Below, piece by piece: positions 44,343 through 51,361 of a DNA stretch of 64,000 nucleotides. The stretch spans positions 18,784-82,783 of the forward strand of contig CAYFWF010000005.1 in the NCBI GenBank assembly GCA_964346815.1, given 5' to 3'. Both the position numbers and the translations under genes were made by a program. Below the pieces are notes generated by a model, which was not told the DNA's origin, made no database searches, and saw only the letters and a program-made list of their open reading frames with translations. The number at the start of each line of letters is the position of its first letter. Position 1 is the first letter of the stretch. Origin of the DNA: CAYFWF01 sp964346815 (GTDB lineage Bacteria > Acidobacteriota > Aminicenantia > Aminicenantales > Aminicenantaceae).

Positions 44343-45211
44343 TAGACCTCCACATTCATTCCAATAAAAGCAGCGATGGGGATTTTACACCTTTTCATAT
44401 CATAAATCTTGCCAAAGAAAAAAAGATGAGGGCGATTTCCATTTCTGATCATGATACGGTAGCTGCCTATCCGGAGGCTCTTCATTTGGGAGAAAAAGCC
44501 GGGGTAGAAATCATTCCGAGCATTGAACTCACAACCATCTTTGAGGAGAGAGAATTTCATCTCCTTCTTCCCTTTGTCGACTGGAAGGACGATGTGGTCT
44601 CTCATCTTATCTCTCGAGTTGCCAAAAGAAGAATGCAGGAGGCTCAAGAGAGAGTGAAAAAGCTTCAAGGACTCGGGTTTGACATCACATGGGATGAAGT
44701 TCTTACAGAATCAGGGCCCTTTCCTCCCCTCGGCGTGACCATCGCGCAGATTCTTCTCCACAAGGCGGAGAGGGAGAATGATCCTTTACTGAAGAAATAC
44801 CTTACGGGAGAGGAACGGCTTTTCGCTCCCTACCATTTTTACAAAGACTATTTTATGGAAGGGAAACCCGCTTCGGTGCCGAGGAGGAATCTGAATATCT
44901 TGGATGTTCTGGATGTTGTTCCTCAAACCGGTGCTGTTCCTGTTCTCGCTCATCCCGGTGCTTATTTTCAGAGAGTTAGAGAAGACGATCTCGCTGTTTT
45001 GAAAGAGAAGGGGCTGCAGGGTCTGGAGGTCTACACTTCCTATCATTCTCCTGAACAGGCAGATTTGTACAAAGAAATGAGCGAAAAATTTGACCTCGTC
45101 CCAACTGCAGGATCTGATTTCCATGGAACAATTAAGCCACACATTCCGTTTGGCTCCCTCAAGGGAGGGGAGTATTGGATGATCGAGGAATTGAAAAAGA
45201 GGAGGCCGTGA
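44339..45211 (+). CDS. PHP-domain phosphoesterase (TrpH/RNase AM-like)
   Basis: The 290-residue enzyme carries the PHP metal motifs: D-L-H-I-H-S-N at the start, I-S-D-H-D-T, P-S-I-E-L-T, a late A-H-P-G and A-G-S-D-F-H-G near the end. YciV/TrpH relatives cut 5' nucleotides from short RNAs or 3',5'-bisphosphonucleotides. It starts with GTG overlapping the purC stop and is followed directly by cvpA (TGA then ATG). Confidence 0.85.
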   Translation: MIDLHIHSNKSSDGDFTPFHIINLAKEKKMRAISISDHDTVAAYPEALHLGEKAGVEIIPSIELTTIFEEREFHLLLPFVDWKDDVVSHLISRVAKRRMQEAQERVKKLQGLGFDITWDEVLTESGPFPPLGVTIAQILLHKAERENDPLLKKYLTGEERLFAPYHFYKDYFMEGKPASVPRRNLNILDVLDVVPQTGAVPVLAHPGAYFQRVREDDLAVLKEKGLQGLEVYTSYHSPEQADLYKEMSEKFDLVPTAGSDFHGTIKPHIPFGSLKGGEYWMIEELKKRRP

Positions 45212-45745
45212 ATGGTCCTTAATTGGCTGGATATAGTCCTGCTGGTCATCATAGTAGTGACATTGATCATCGGTGCTGTTAAGGGACTGATCAGACAGGT
45301 TATAGGAATGCTGGCTGTGATAGTGGGCTTGATTTTGGCTATCAAGTATTATGAACACGGAGCAGAACTTTTCGTATTCATATCTGATGAAATCCTTTCC
45401 CATTTGATGGGATTCTTTCTGATATTCCTGGGTACGCTGCTGGTTGGATGGTTGATCAACAGGTTCTTCGCCAAGGCGATAAAAGGTCCGTTTAGGTCAT
45501 TAAACCATCTTTTGGGGGCGGGGCTGGGATTCTTCAAAGGCATCATCATTTGTGGTGTCATCGTTTTTGGTTTTCTTGTTTTTCCAGTCAGTACCAAAGC
45601 TTTGGACGACTCTCTGCTGGCTCCATACAGTATACGTATCACCAAGATTGCCTACAGTCTTATACCTCAGGAATTAAAAGAGAAATTCAGCGAGGCTTAT
45701 CAGGAAATTATAGGAAGGGAAAAGAAAAATGCCAAAAGAGTCTAG
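45212..45745 (+). CDS. cvpA: CvpA family membrane protein
   Basis: The 177-residue protein has four membrane helices and the CvpA start W-L-D-I-V-L-L-V-I-I with G-A-V-K-G-L-I-R-Q, as in E. coli CvpA, which lies with purF. It is linked to purine and colicin V phenotypes and envelope stress, with no defined reaction. Here it follows purC and a PHP gene without a gap. Its last 17 bases overlap the start of the small Fis-like gene. Confidence 0.87.
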   Translation: MVLNWLDIVLLVIIVVTLIIGAVKGLIRQVIGMLAVIVGLILAIKYYEHGAELFVFISDEILSHLMGFFLIFLGTLLVGWLINRFFAKAIKGPFRSLNHLLGAGLGFFKGIIICGVIVFGFLVFPVSTKALDDSLLAPYSIRITKIAYSLIPQELKEKFSEAYQEIIGREKKNAKRV

Positions 45746-45956
45746 AAATCCGACCATTCATGAGAGAATGGAAATCCTTATAGAAGAAATGGTAGAAAAA
45801 GAATTGCCCATCAAAGAAGCGCTGAGGGAGTTTGAAAAAGTCTATATAGAGACAGCCGCGCGAAAATATAACCACAATAAAACGAGAATAGCCAAAGCTT
45901 TAGGCATACACCGCAATACCCTCCATAACCTCTGCAAGGCACTTAAAGTGAAATAG
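45729..45956 (+). CDS. small Fis-type helix-turn-helix protein
   Basis: The 75-residue protein ends in a Fis/NtrC-type helix-turn-helix (about 50-72): A-A-R-K-Y-N-H-N-K-T-R-I-A-K-A-L-G-I-H-R-N-T-L. A helical N-terminus comes first, like that of Fis (98 residues in E. coli) though shorter. It could bend DNA or act as a nucleoid protein. It ends the purC operon, and its ATG is inside the end of cvpA. GGAAGGGAAAAG before the ATG is a possible ribosome-binding site. No sigma-54 activator domain is present. Confidence 0.8.
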   Translation: MPKESRNPTIHERMEILIEEMVEKELPIKEALREFEKVYIETAARKYNHNKTRIAKALGIHRNTLHNLCKALKVK

Positions 45957-46073
45957 AAGCCCTCCCTGCCCGTCACTCTGCCGATAGCTCGAAAGAAGAA
46001 TGATTCCCGGCAGGCATCCCTTGCTGGCAGTTTCCATTTCGAGCTGGATAGGTGCGTCTGATACTCCGGGAAA

Positions 46074-46100
46074 TTAGCACTCTAGACAGAAGAGTGCTAA
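46074..46100. promoter_or_regulatory. CIRCE operator (HrcA site), perfect
   Basis: TTAGCACTC (46074-46082), nine bases, GAGTGCTAA (46092-46100) is an exact match to the CIRCE consensus TTAGCACTC-N9-GAGTGCTAA. HrcA repressor should bind here and control groES-groEL in response to heat. hrcA itself is not in the window. Confidence 0.95.
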
Positions 46101-46116
46101 TTTTTTTATTTTTTAC

Positions 46117-46145
46117 TTGACATTTTATAAATATTTTCTTATATT
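46117..46145 (+). promoter_or_regulatory. sigma-70 promoter of groES-groEL
   Basis: A perfect TTGACA (46117-46122) and TATATT (46140-46145) are 17 bases apart. It lies between two CIRCE-type repeats. The start is expected near 46152, leaving about 40 bases of leader and an AGGAGG at 46181 before groES. Confidence 0.8.
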
Positions 46146-46170
46146 AGCGCTCTCACAGTTTAACTGCTAA
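46144..46170. promoter_or_regulatory. second, degenerate CIRCE-like repeat at the groESL transcription start
   Basis: TTAGCGCTC (46144-46152), nine bases, AACTGCTAA (46162-46170) matches 15 of 18 CIRCE consensus positions with the same N9 spacing. It overlaps the end of the -10 box and the expected start site, the usual place for a CIRCE that blocks transcription. Confidence 0.7.
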
Positions 46171-46191
46171 AAATCATTATAGGAGGTTCAA

Positions 46192-46479
46192 ATGAAGGTG
46201 ATTCCTCTACACGACAGAGTCCTAGTCAAAAGGCTAGAGGCAGAGGAGACCACAAAAGGCGGAATAATCATCCCAGATACGGCAAAAGAAAAGCCCCAGG
46301 AAGCCAAAATCATCGAAGTGGGACAAGGCCGTGTGACAGAAGACGGAAAGGTTATTCCCCTCGAAGTCAAGAAAGGTGATAAGGTTCTCATCGGAAAGTT
46401 CAGCGGTACAGAAGTGACCATTGAAGGTGCAGAACATGTGATCCTTCGAGAAGAAGAGATTTTAGCAAAAATCGCCTGA
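46192..46479 (+). CDS. groES: co-chaperonin GroES
   Basis: The 95-residue lid of the GroEL chaperonin starts M-K-V-I-P-L-H-D-R-V-L-V-K-R, has the mobile loop (E-E-T-T-K-G-G-I-I-I-P-D-T-A-K-E-K) and the roof/base signature V-K-K-G-D-K-V-L. An AGGAGG sits 5 bases upstream of the ATG. It is followed by groEL 20 bases later and preceded by CIRCE control. Confidence 0.97.
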   Translation: MKVIPLHDRVLVKRLEAEETTKGGIIIPDTAKEKPQEAKIIEVGQGRVTEDGKVIPLEVKKGDKVLIGKFSGTEVTIEGAEHVILREEEILAKIA

Positions 46480-46499
46480 TTTTGTGAAAAGGAGGAAAA

Positions 46500-48119
46500 A
46501 TGGCAAAAAAAATCACAACTGGTGACGAAGCCAGACAGGCCCTTTTAAAGGGAGTGAACATTTTAAGCAACGTTGTCAAGGAAACGCTGGGCCCTAGAGG
46601 TAAGAATGTCGTTCTGGAGAAGAAATTCGGTTCGCCCACCAGCACCAAGGATGGTGTGACCGTGGCCAAGGAAGTCGAACTCGAAGATCCTTTGGAAAAC
46701 ATGGGTGCTCAGCTTGTCAAAGAAGTCGCTTCAAAGACTTCTGATGTAGCGGGAGACGGAACAACCACAGCAACAGTTTTGGCCCAGAGCATCTATGCCG
46801 AGGGATTGAAGTATGTGACTGCCGGAGCCAATCCCAACCTGATCAAAAAAGGGATCGACCAGGCGGTGAAAACTGTGGTCGACGATTTGAAGAAAATCAG
46901 CCGGGATGTCAGCGGTGAGATGATTGCACAGGTGGGGGCAATCTCCGCGAATAACGACGAATCTATCGGAAAGATCATCGCTGAGGCCATGGACAAAGTA
47001 GGTAAGGATGGTGTCATAACGGTTGAGGAAGCGAAGGGCTTAGAGACCACCATGGATATAGTTGAAGGAATGCAGTTCGACCGTGGTTATCTCTCTCCCT
47101 ATTTCATCACCGACCCTGACCGGATGGAATGCGTTTTAGAAGAGCCGCTTATTCTTCTCCACGAAAAAAAGATCAGCAATCTGAGAGATTTCCTGCCTTT
47201 GCTCGAAAACGTTGCCAAAATGGGAAAACCGCTTTTGGTCGTAGCCGAAGAGGTGGAGGGCGAAGCTCTGGCCACTCTGGTCGTCAACAAGCTCAAAGGT
47301 ACGTTTTCCTGCGCTGCAGTTAAAGCCCCTGGTTTTGGTGACAGACGAAAAGCCATGCTGGAAGACATCGCTGTCCTCACTGGAGGAAAAGTCATCACAG
47401 AGGACATCGGCGTTAAGCTCGAAAGTGTCACGATAGATTGGCTGGGCGATGCAGCTAAGGTCGTTATCGACAAGGACAACACAACCATCGTTGAAGGAAG
47501 GGGCAAACAAGAGGAAGTACAGGCCCGGATCAAGCAGATCAGAACTCAAATCGAAGAAACGACCTCGGATTATGACAGAGAAAAACTCCAGGAAAGACTG
47601 GCCAAGATGGTCGGCGGAGTTGCCTTGATCAAGGTTGGAGCTGCTACCGAGACAGAACTCAAGGAGAAAAAAGCTCGTGTTGAAGATGCCATGCATGCAA
47701 CCAAAGCAGCGGTGGAAGAAGGAATTGTCCCTGGAGGAGGCGTTGCTTTCTTGAGGACGCAAAAAGTCCTCCATTCTTTGAAGCTCGATGGCGATATGCA
47801 GATCGGCGTCAATATCGTCAGGAGAGCCATCGAGGAGCCTCTCCGGCAGATTGCCAGCAATGCTGGTTTTGAAGGATCCATTGTCGTAGAAAAGGTCAAA
47901 GAGTTGGAAAAGGATACGGGATTCAATGCCCTCACAGAAAAGTATGAAGACCTCGTGAAGGGTGGAGTCTTGGATCCCACCAAAGTGGTTCGAATAGCCC
48001 TTCAGAATGCATCCAGTATTGCGGGTCTCTTGTTGACCACAGAAGGGCTGGTGTCTGAAATCCCCGAAGAGGACAAGGGACCGAAGATGCCGATGCCTCC
48101 TGGTGGCGATATGTACTGA
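46500..48119 (+). CDS. groEL: chaperonin GroEL
   Basis: The 539-residue ATP-driven folding chamber has the ATP-binding loop G-D-G-T-T-T-A-T (VAGDGTTTATVL), K-L-x-G-G-V-A-x-I at the equatorial hinge (kept here as K-M-V-G-G-V-A-L-I), and E-G-I-V-P-G-G-G-V-A. The usual G-G-M repeat tail is cut down to P-M-P-P-G-G-D-M-Y. An AAGGAGG precedes the ATG. A strong terminator follows 21 bases after the stop. Confidence 0.98.
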   Translation: MAKKITTGDEARQALLKGVNILSNVVKETLGPRGKNVVLEKKFGSPTSTKDGVTVAKEVELEDPLENMGAQLVKEVASKTSDVAGDGTTTATVLAQSIYAEGLKYVTAGANPNLIKKGIDQAVKTVVDDLKKISRDVSGEMIAQVGAISANNDESIGKIIAEAMDKVGKDGVITVEEAKGLETTMDIVEGMQFDRGYLSPYFITDPDRMECVLEEPLILLHEKKISNLRDFLPLLENVAKMGKPLLVVAEEVEGEALATLVVNKLKGTFSCAAVKAPGFGDRRKAMLEDIAVLTGGKVITEDIGVKLESVTIDWLGDAAKVVIDKDNTTIVEGRGKQEEVQARIKQIRTQIEETTSDYDREKLQERLAKMVGGVALIKVGAATETELKEKKARVEDAMHATKAAVEEGIVPGGGVAFLRTQKVLHSLKLDGDMQIGVNIVRRAIEEPLRQIASNAGFEGSIVVEKVKELEKDTGFNALTEKYEDLVKGGVLDPTKVVRIALQNASSIAGLLLTTEGLVSEIPEEDKGPKMPMPPGGDMY

Positions 48120-48140
48120 TCGTTCAGACAGAGGTTCGAA

Positions 48141-48178
48141 AGGCTCTGAGTTTGAAAAAAGCTCAGAGCCTTTTTTTT
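48141..48178 (+). terminator. intrinsic terminator of the groES-groEL operon
   Basis: AGGCTCTGAG (48141-48150) pairs with CTCAGAGCCT (48162-48171), 10 base pairs, followed by T8 (48171-48178). This is a textbook rho-independent terminator. Confidence 0.9.
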
Positions 48179-48354
48179 GAATAATCCTTTAACGATCGGT
48201 TGATATGCTTCACGGCCTGACGCGGGGAACCGGTCGCCGGGGAATCCTAGGGATGCGTTTCCTGTGAAAACTTTATTCATCCTGAATAACAAGGGTCTTC
48301 GCGGCCGGAAGACAAGAAATCGAAAAAAATCCATAAAGGGTCCAAAGTCAAGGG

Positions 48355-48383
48355 CTGACCCAAATGTTTTAATATGATATAAA
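48355..48383 (+). promoter_or_regulatory. candidate promoter for lptFG with start site at the ATG
   Basis: CTGACC (48355-48360) and TATAAA (48378-48383) are 17 bases apart. The expected start, about 7 bases downstream, falls on the ATG at 48391, suggesting a leaderless mRNA. No Shine-Dalgarno sequence is seen. Confidence 0.38.
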
Positions 48384-48390
48384 TGAGAGA

Positions 48391-50730
48391 ATGTACAGGC
48401 TGTTCGATAGATACATTCTAAAAGAAATCACCCCACCCTTTTTTATAGGTCTTCTTGTCTATACCTTTGTTCTCTTGATGAATCAGATTCTATTGCTTTC
48501 GGAGTTGTTCATTGCCAGAGGAGTTTCTTTTAGGGTCGTTCTTGAACTGCTCGTATACCTTATCCCATCCGTTCTTGCCTTCACCGTCCCTATGTCTGTT
48601 CTGATGGGAATTTTAGCCGGCTTGAGCCGCCTGTCTTCTGATGCAGAAATCACGGCCTTCAAGACTTTGGGAATCAGTTATAAAAGGCTTCTCTGGCCCG
48701 TTCTGGTCTTTTCTTTTATAGGATTTCTTACCACATCTTTCCTCACTCTCCATCTTGCTCCAAGAGCGAACTACAAATGGGTTCAGACACTCACTCAGTC
48801 TGTCTTGACAAGGATTCAATTCAATATACGTCCGAGGGAATTTTATGAATCCATTCCCAACACAGTCATTTATATTCAAGATATCTCTCCTGAAATGAAC
48901 TGGAAGAATATCTACGTGCATTTCTCCACGGATCCGGCGGAACCAAAGGTCATACTGGCAGAAAATGGAAAACTGAATTTTTATCCCGAGGAAAAAAGGG
49001 CGACGCTCGAACTTTCTGAAGGGACCGTTCATTCTTATACTCTCGACGATCCCGAGGAATACAGAATAACTTCTTTCAGCCACTATGAGGAAGAATTGAA
49101 CGTGGAAGGGATAGTTCCTTCGATTCCTGAAAAAAAAGGAGTGAGGCAAAAAGATATCAGGGAGCTCTATGAGGATCAGAAGATCATACAAAAGGAACTG
49201 CGAGAATTTCCATTAGAGAAAACCGAGACTTTATCTTATCGAAGGATACAGAGAGAGTCTGTTTCCCATTGGATAGAAATCCACAAAAAGTTCGCCCTTC
49301 CCTTTGCGTGTTTCATCTTTGCTCTCTTGGGTCTTCCTCTCGGAACATACACCAAAAAAGGAGGAAGAACCAGCGGATTCACCCTCAGCATTGGAATCAT
49401 TCTGATCTACTACATCTTGATAACGGCTGGAGAACAGATGGCCATGGAAGGCCGCATCTCCCCTTTTGTAGGGATGTGGGGGCCGAACATTCTTTTCTTT
49501 ATGGTAGGCCTCATTTTTTTCATACAGTCGCTCAGGGAATCCCCCATCATTTCCTTTGCGTTCTTGTCGAAAAAGAGAGGTCGAGACGTAATTTCCGCCA
49601 GGAAAAAAAGAATATCCCCGCGATTCCCTCGCTATTCTTTCCGTTTTCCGAATATCCTGGACCGTTATGTGATCCGGAAATACCTGCTTATTTTCAGTTT
49701 TGTCTTTGTGAGTATGATTTTTGTCTTGGCTATAGTCACCTTTTTCGAACGGATCAACAGCGTCTATGAACACAACAAACCGATCAGTGATCTGCTTGCC
49801 TTTATTTGGTTCAAGATTCCAGAATTCATGCAGTATATTTTTCCGGTTACAGCTTTGACTGCAGCGCTCCTCTGTCTGGGGCTCTTAGCCAAATTCAATG
49901 AGATTACCGCTATGAAGGCCTGCGGGATCAGCATTTTTCGGATCATCGTTCCAATTCTCGTTTTAGCAGGTCTCATCAGTTTTTGTTCCTTCTATATTCA
50001 GGAATACATCCAGCCGTATTCGAATAAAAAAGCCGAGAAGATCTGGAACGAAATCAATGACTTACCTCCACGCACCTATAGCAATTTAGACCGCCGGTGG
50101 GTTTTAGGCAGAGAGAAGGATCGAATTTATCATTACAGGTATTTTGATCCCATCGCAGAAGCGTTCAGTCAGATATCTATCTTCGAGCTCGATCCCGAAG
50201 CCTGGGCTTTGAAAAAACGAGTTTATGCTGAAAAAGGTTATTTGGAGGAGGGCATTCTCGGCTTGTCCGATGCTTGGATCAGAGAGTTCGCCGGTTCGAA
50301 AACTTTGAGGTTTGAAAAGGAAGAGACCATGACATTGCCCCGCGCAGAAGATCCAGATTATTTCCAGAAAGAATGGAAAGAGCCCGATCAAATGAGCTAT
50401 GGCGAACTTCAGGACTATATCCGAGAGATCGAAGAAAGGGGATTCGAAACGGTAAAATTCCGTGTGGACTTGAATTTCAAAATCACGTTCCCTTTGGCCA
50501 GCTTAGTCATGACCCTTCTCGGCATATCGTTTGCATTCAATATGGGGAAGCGGGGGACCTTGGTCGGTGTTGGATTGAGTATGGCGATCGCCATGGTTTA
50601 TTGGGGAGCCATAGGCGTTTTTAAGAGCTTAGGATATGTCGATTATTTGAGCCCTTTTCTGGCTGCTTGGGCTCCCCCCCTTATTTTCGGTTCTGTGGGG
50701 ATCTACTTGATTTCGACCTTGAGGACATGA
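48391..50730 (+). CDS. fused LptF-LptG lipopolysaccharide export permease
   Basis: LptF and LptG are usually separate, paired inner-membrane subunits that with LptB pull LPS out of the membrane. Here one 779-residue chain holds both. Residues about 1-380 are one YjgP/YjgQ permease (D-R-Y-I-L-K-E-I at the start, the P-S-V-L-A-F-T-V-P-M-S-V-L and D-A-E-I-T-A-F-K-T-L-G-I-S motifs). Residues about 425-779 repeat it (D-R-Y-V-I-R-K-Y, E-I-T-A-M-K-A-C-G-I-S). Each half has a large periplasmic beta region between membrane helices. There is no second gene nearby and no LptB, LptC or LptA. It converges with the nuclease gene 2 bases after its stop. Confidence 0.9.
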   Translation: MYRLFDRYILKEITPPFFIGLLVYTFVLLMNQILLLSELFIARGVSFRVVLELLVYLIPSVLAFTVPMSVLMGILAGLSRLSSDAEITAFKTLGISYKRLLWPVLVFSFIGFLTTSFLTLHLAPRANYKWVQTLTQSVLTRIQFNIRPREFYESIPNTVIYIQDISPEMNWKNIYVHFSTDPAEPKVILAENGKLNFYPEEKRATLELSEGTVHSYTLDDPEEYRITSFSHYEEELNVEGIVPSIPEKKGVRQKDIRELYEDQKIIQKELREFPLEKTETLSYRRIQRESVSHWIEIHKKFALPFACFIFALLGLPLGTYTKKGGRTSGFTLSIGIILIYYILITAGEQMAMEGRISPFVGMWGPNILFFMVGLIFFIQSLRESPIISFAFLSKKRGRDVISARKKRISPRFPRYSFRFPNILDRYVIRKYLLIFSFVFVSMIFVLAIVTFFERINSVYEHNKPISDLLAFIWFKIPEFMQYIFPVTALTAALLCLGLLAKFNEITAMKACGISIFRIIVPILVLAGLISFCSFYIQEYIQPYSNKKAEKIWNEINDLPPRTYSNLDRRWVLGREKDRIYHYRYFDPIAEAFSQISIFELDPEAWALKKRVYAEKGYLEEGILGLSDAWIREFAGSKTLRFEKEETMTLPRAEDPDYFQKEWKEPDQMSYGELQDYIREIEERGFETVKFRVDLNFKITFPLASLVMTLLGISFAFNMGKRGTLVGVGLSMAIAMVYWGAIGVFKSLGYVDYLSPFLAAWAPPLIFGSVGIYLISTLRT

Positions 50731-50732
50731 GT

Positions 50733-51218
50733 CTACATTTTGTACTTGCCGAAGTCTTCGGGCTTCAGATTTTCTAGCCACTTTTTCAGTTTTTCTGAGT
50801 CCTCGAGGTTCTCGTCATATTTCAGACTGTGCGCTTTGCTCACCACCGAATCTTCGACATAAATGGGCGCTTGAACGCGAAGGGCCAGGGCGATGGCATC
50901 GGAGGGCCGGGAATCAATCAGGAACGGCTGCCCCTTGTGATGGCAGTGGATCAAGGCGTAAAAAGTGTTGTCTTTCACATCGGTGACAACGATTTTTTGG
51001 ATCACGATGTCAATTTCTTCTAAAAAACTTTTGAGAAGATCATGGGTCATCGGTCTAGGCGTGGTTATGTTTTCGATCTTGAGAGCGATGGCGTTGGCCT
51101 CGAAAACGCCGATCCAAATCGGAAGGATCCGCTCGCTTTTTGGATCCTCGAGCACGACTATGGGCATTTTGGAAAGGGGATCGACGACCAGGCCCTTGAT
51201 TTTCATTTCAATTTCCAT
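50733..51218 (-). CDS. bifunctional nuclease (DUF151) family protein
   Basis: The 161-residue protein matches the BFN/DUF151 domain: V-V-L-E-D-P-K-S-E-R-x-L-P-I-W-I-G near the start and S-R-P-S-D-A-I-A-L-A-L-R in the second half. Family members have been reported with DNase and RNase activity and stress roles. A lysine/glutamate-rich C-terminal tail follows. It has a strong promoter with a palindrome in the spacer (51242-51270), so it is probably tightly regulated. GGAGGAGAT precedes the ATG. Confidence 0.87.
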   Translation of the reverse strand: MEIEMKIKGLVVDPLSKMPIVVLEDPKSERILPIWIGVFEANAIALKIENITTPRPMTHDLLKSFLEEIDIVIQKIVVTDVKDNTFYALIHCHHKGQPFLIDSRPSDAIALALRVQAPIYVEDSVVSKAHSLKYDENLEDSEKLKKWLENLKPEDFGKYKM

Positions 51219-51241
51219 GATCTCCTCCGCCTCAGTCTTTA

Positions 51242-51270
51242 AATATATATTCCACGGCCGTGGTTGTCAA
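51242..51270 (-). promoter_or_regulatory. sigma-70 promoter of the DUF151 gene with an embedded palindrome
   Basis: Minus-strand perfect TTGACA (51270-51265) and TATATT (51247-51242) are 17 bases apart. The spacer is almost filled by the perfect 12-base palindrome CCACGGCCGTGG. The start is near 51235, 17 bases before the ATG. Confidence 0.7.
51252..51263. promoter_or_regulatory. 12-base palindromic operator candidate CCACGGCCGTGG
   Basis: This exact inverted repeat lies between -35 and -10 of the DUF151 promoter, where a bound dimer would block or, in MerR-type fashion, remodel the promoter. No regulator gene is adjacent. I see no second full copy in the window. Confidence 0.5.
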
Positions 51271-51361
51271 GAAAGAGGATGAACCGAAACAACAAGCTTC
51301 TGCCGAGCGAGGAATCCTTTTGAGCTCGAAAATGAGTGAAATCATATCTGGGAATAAAGTG

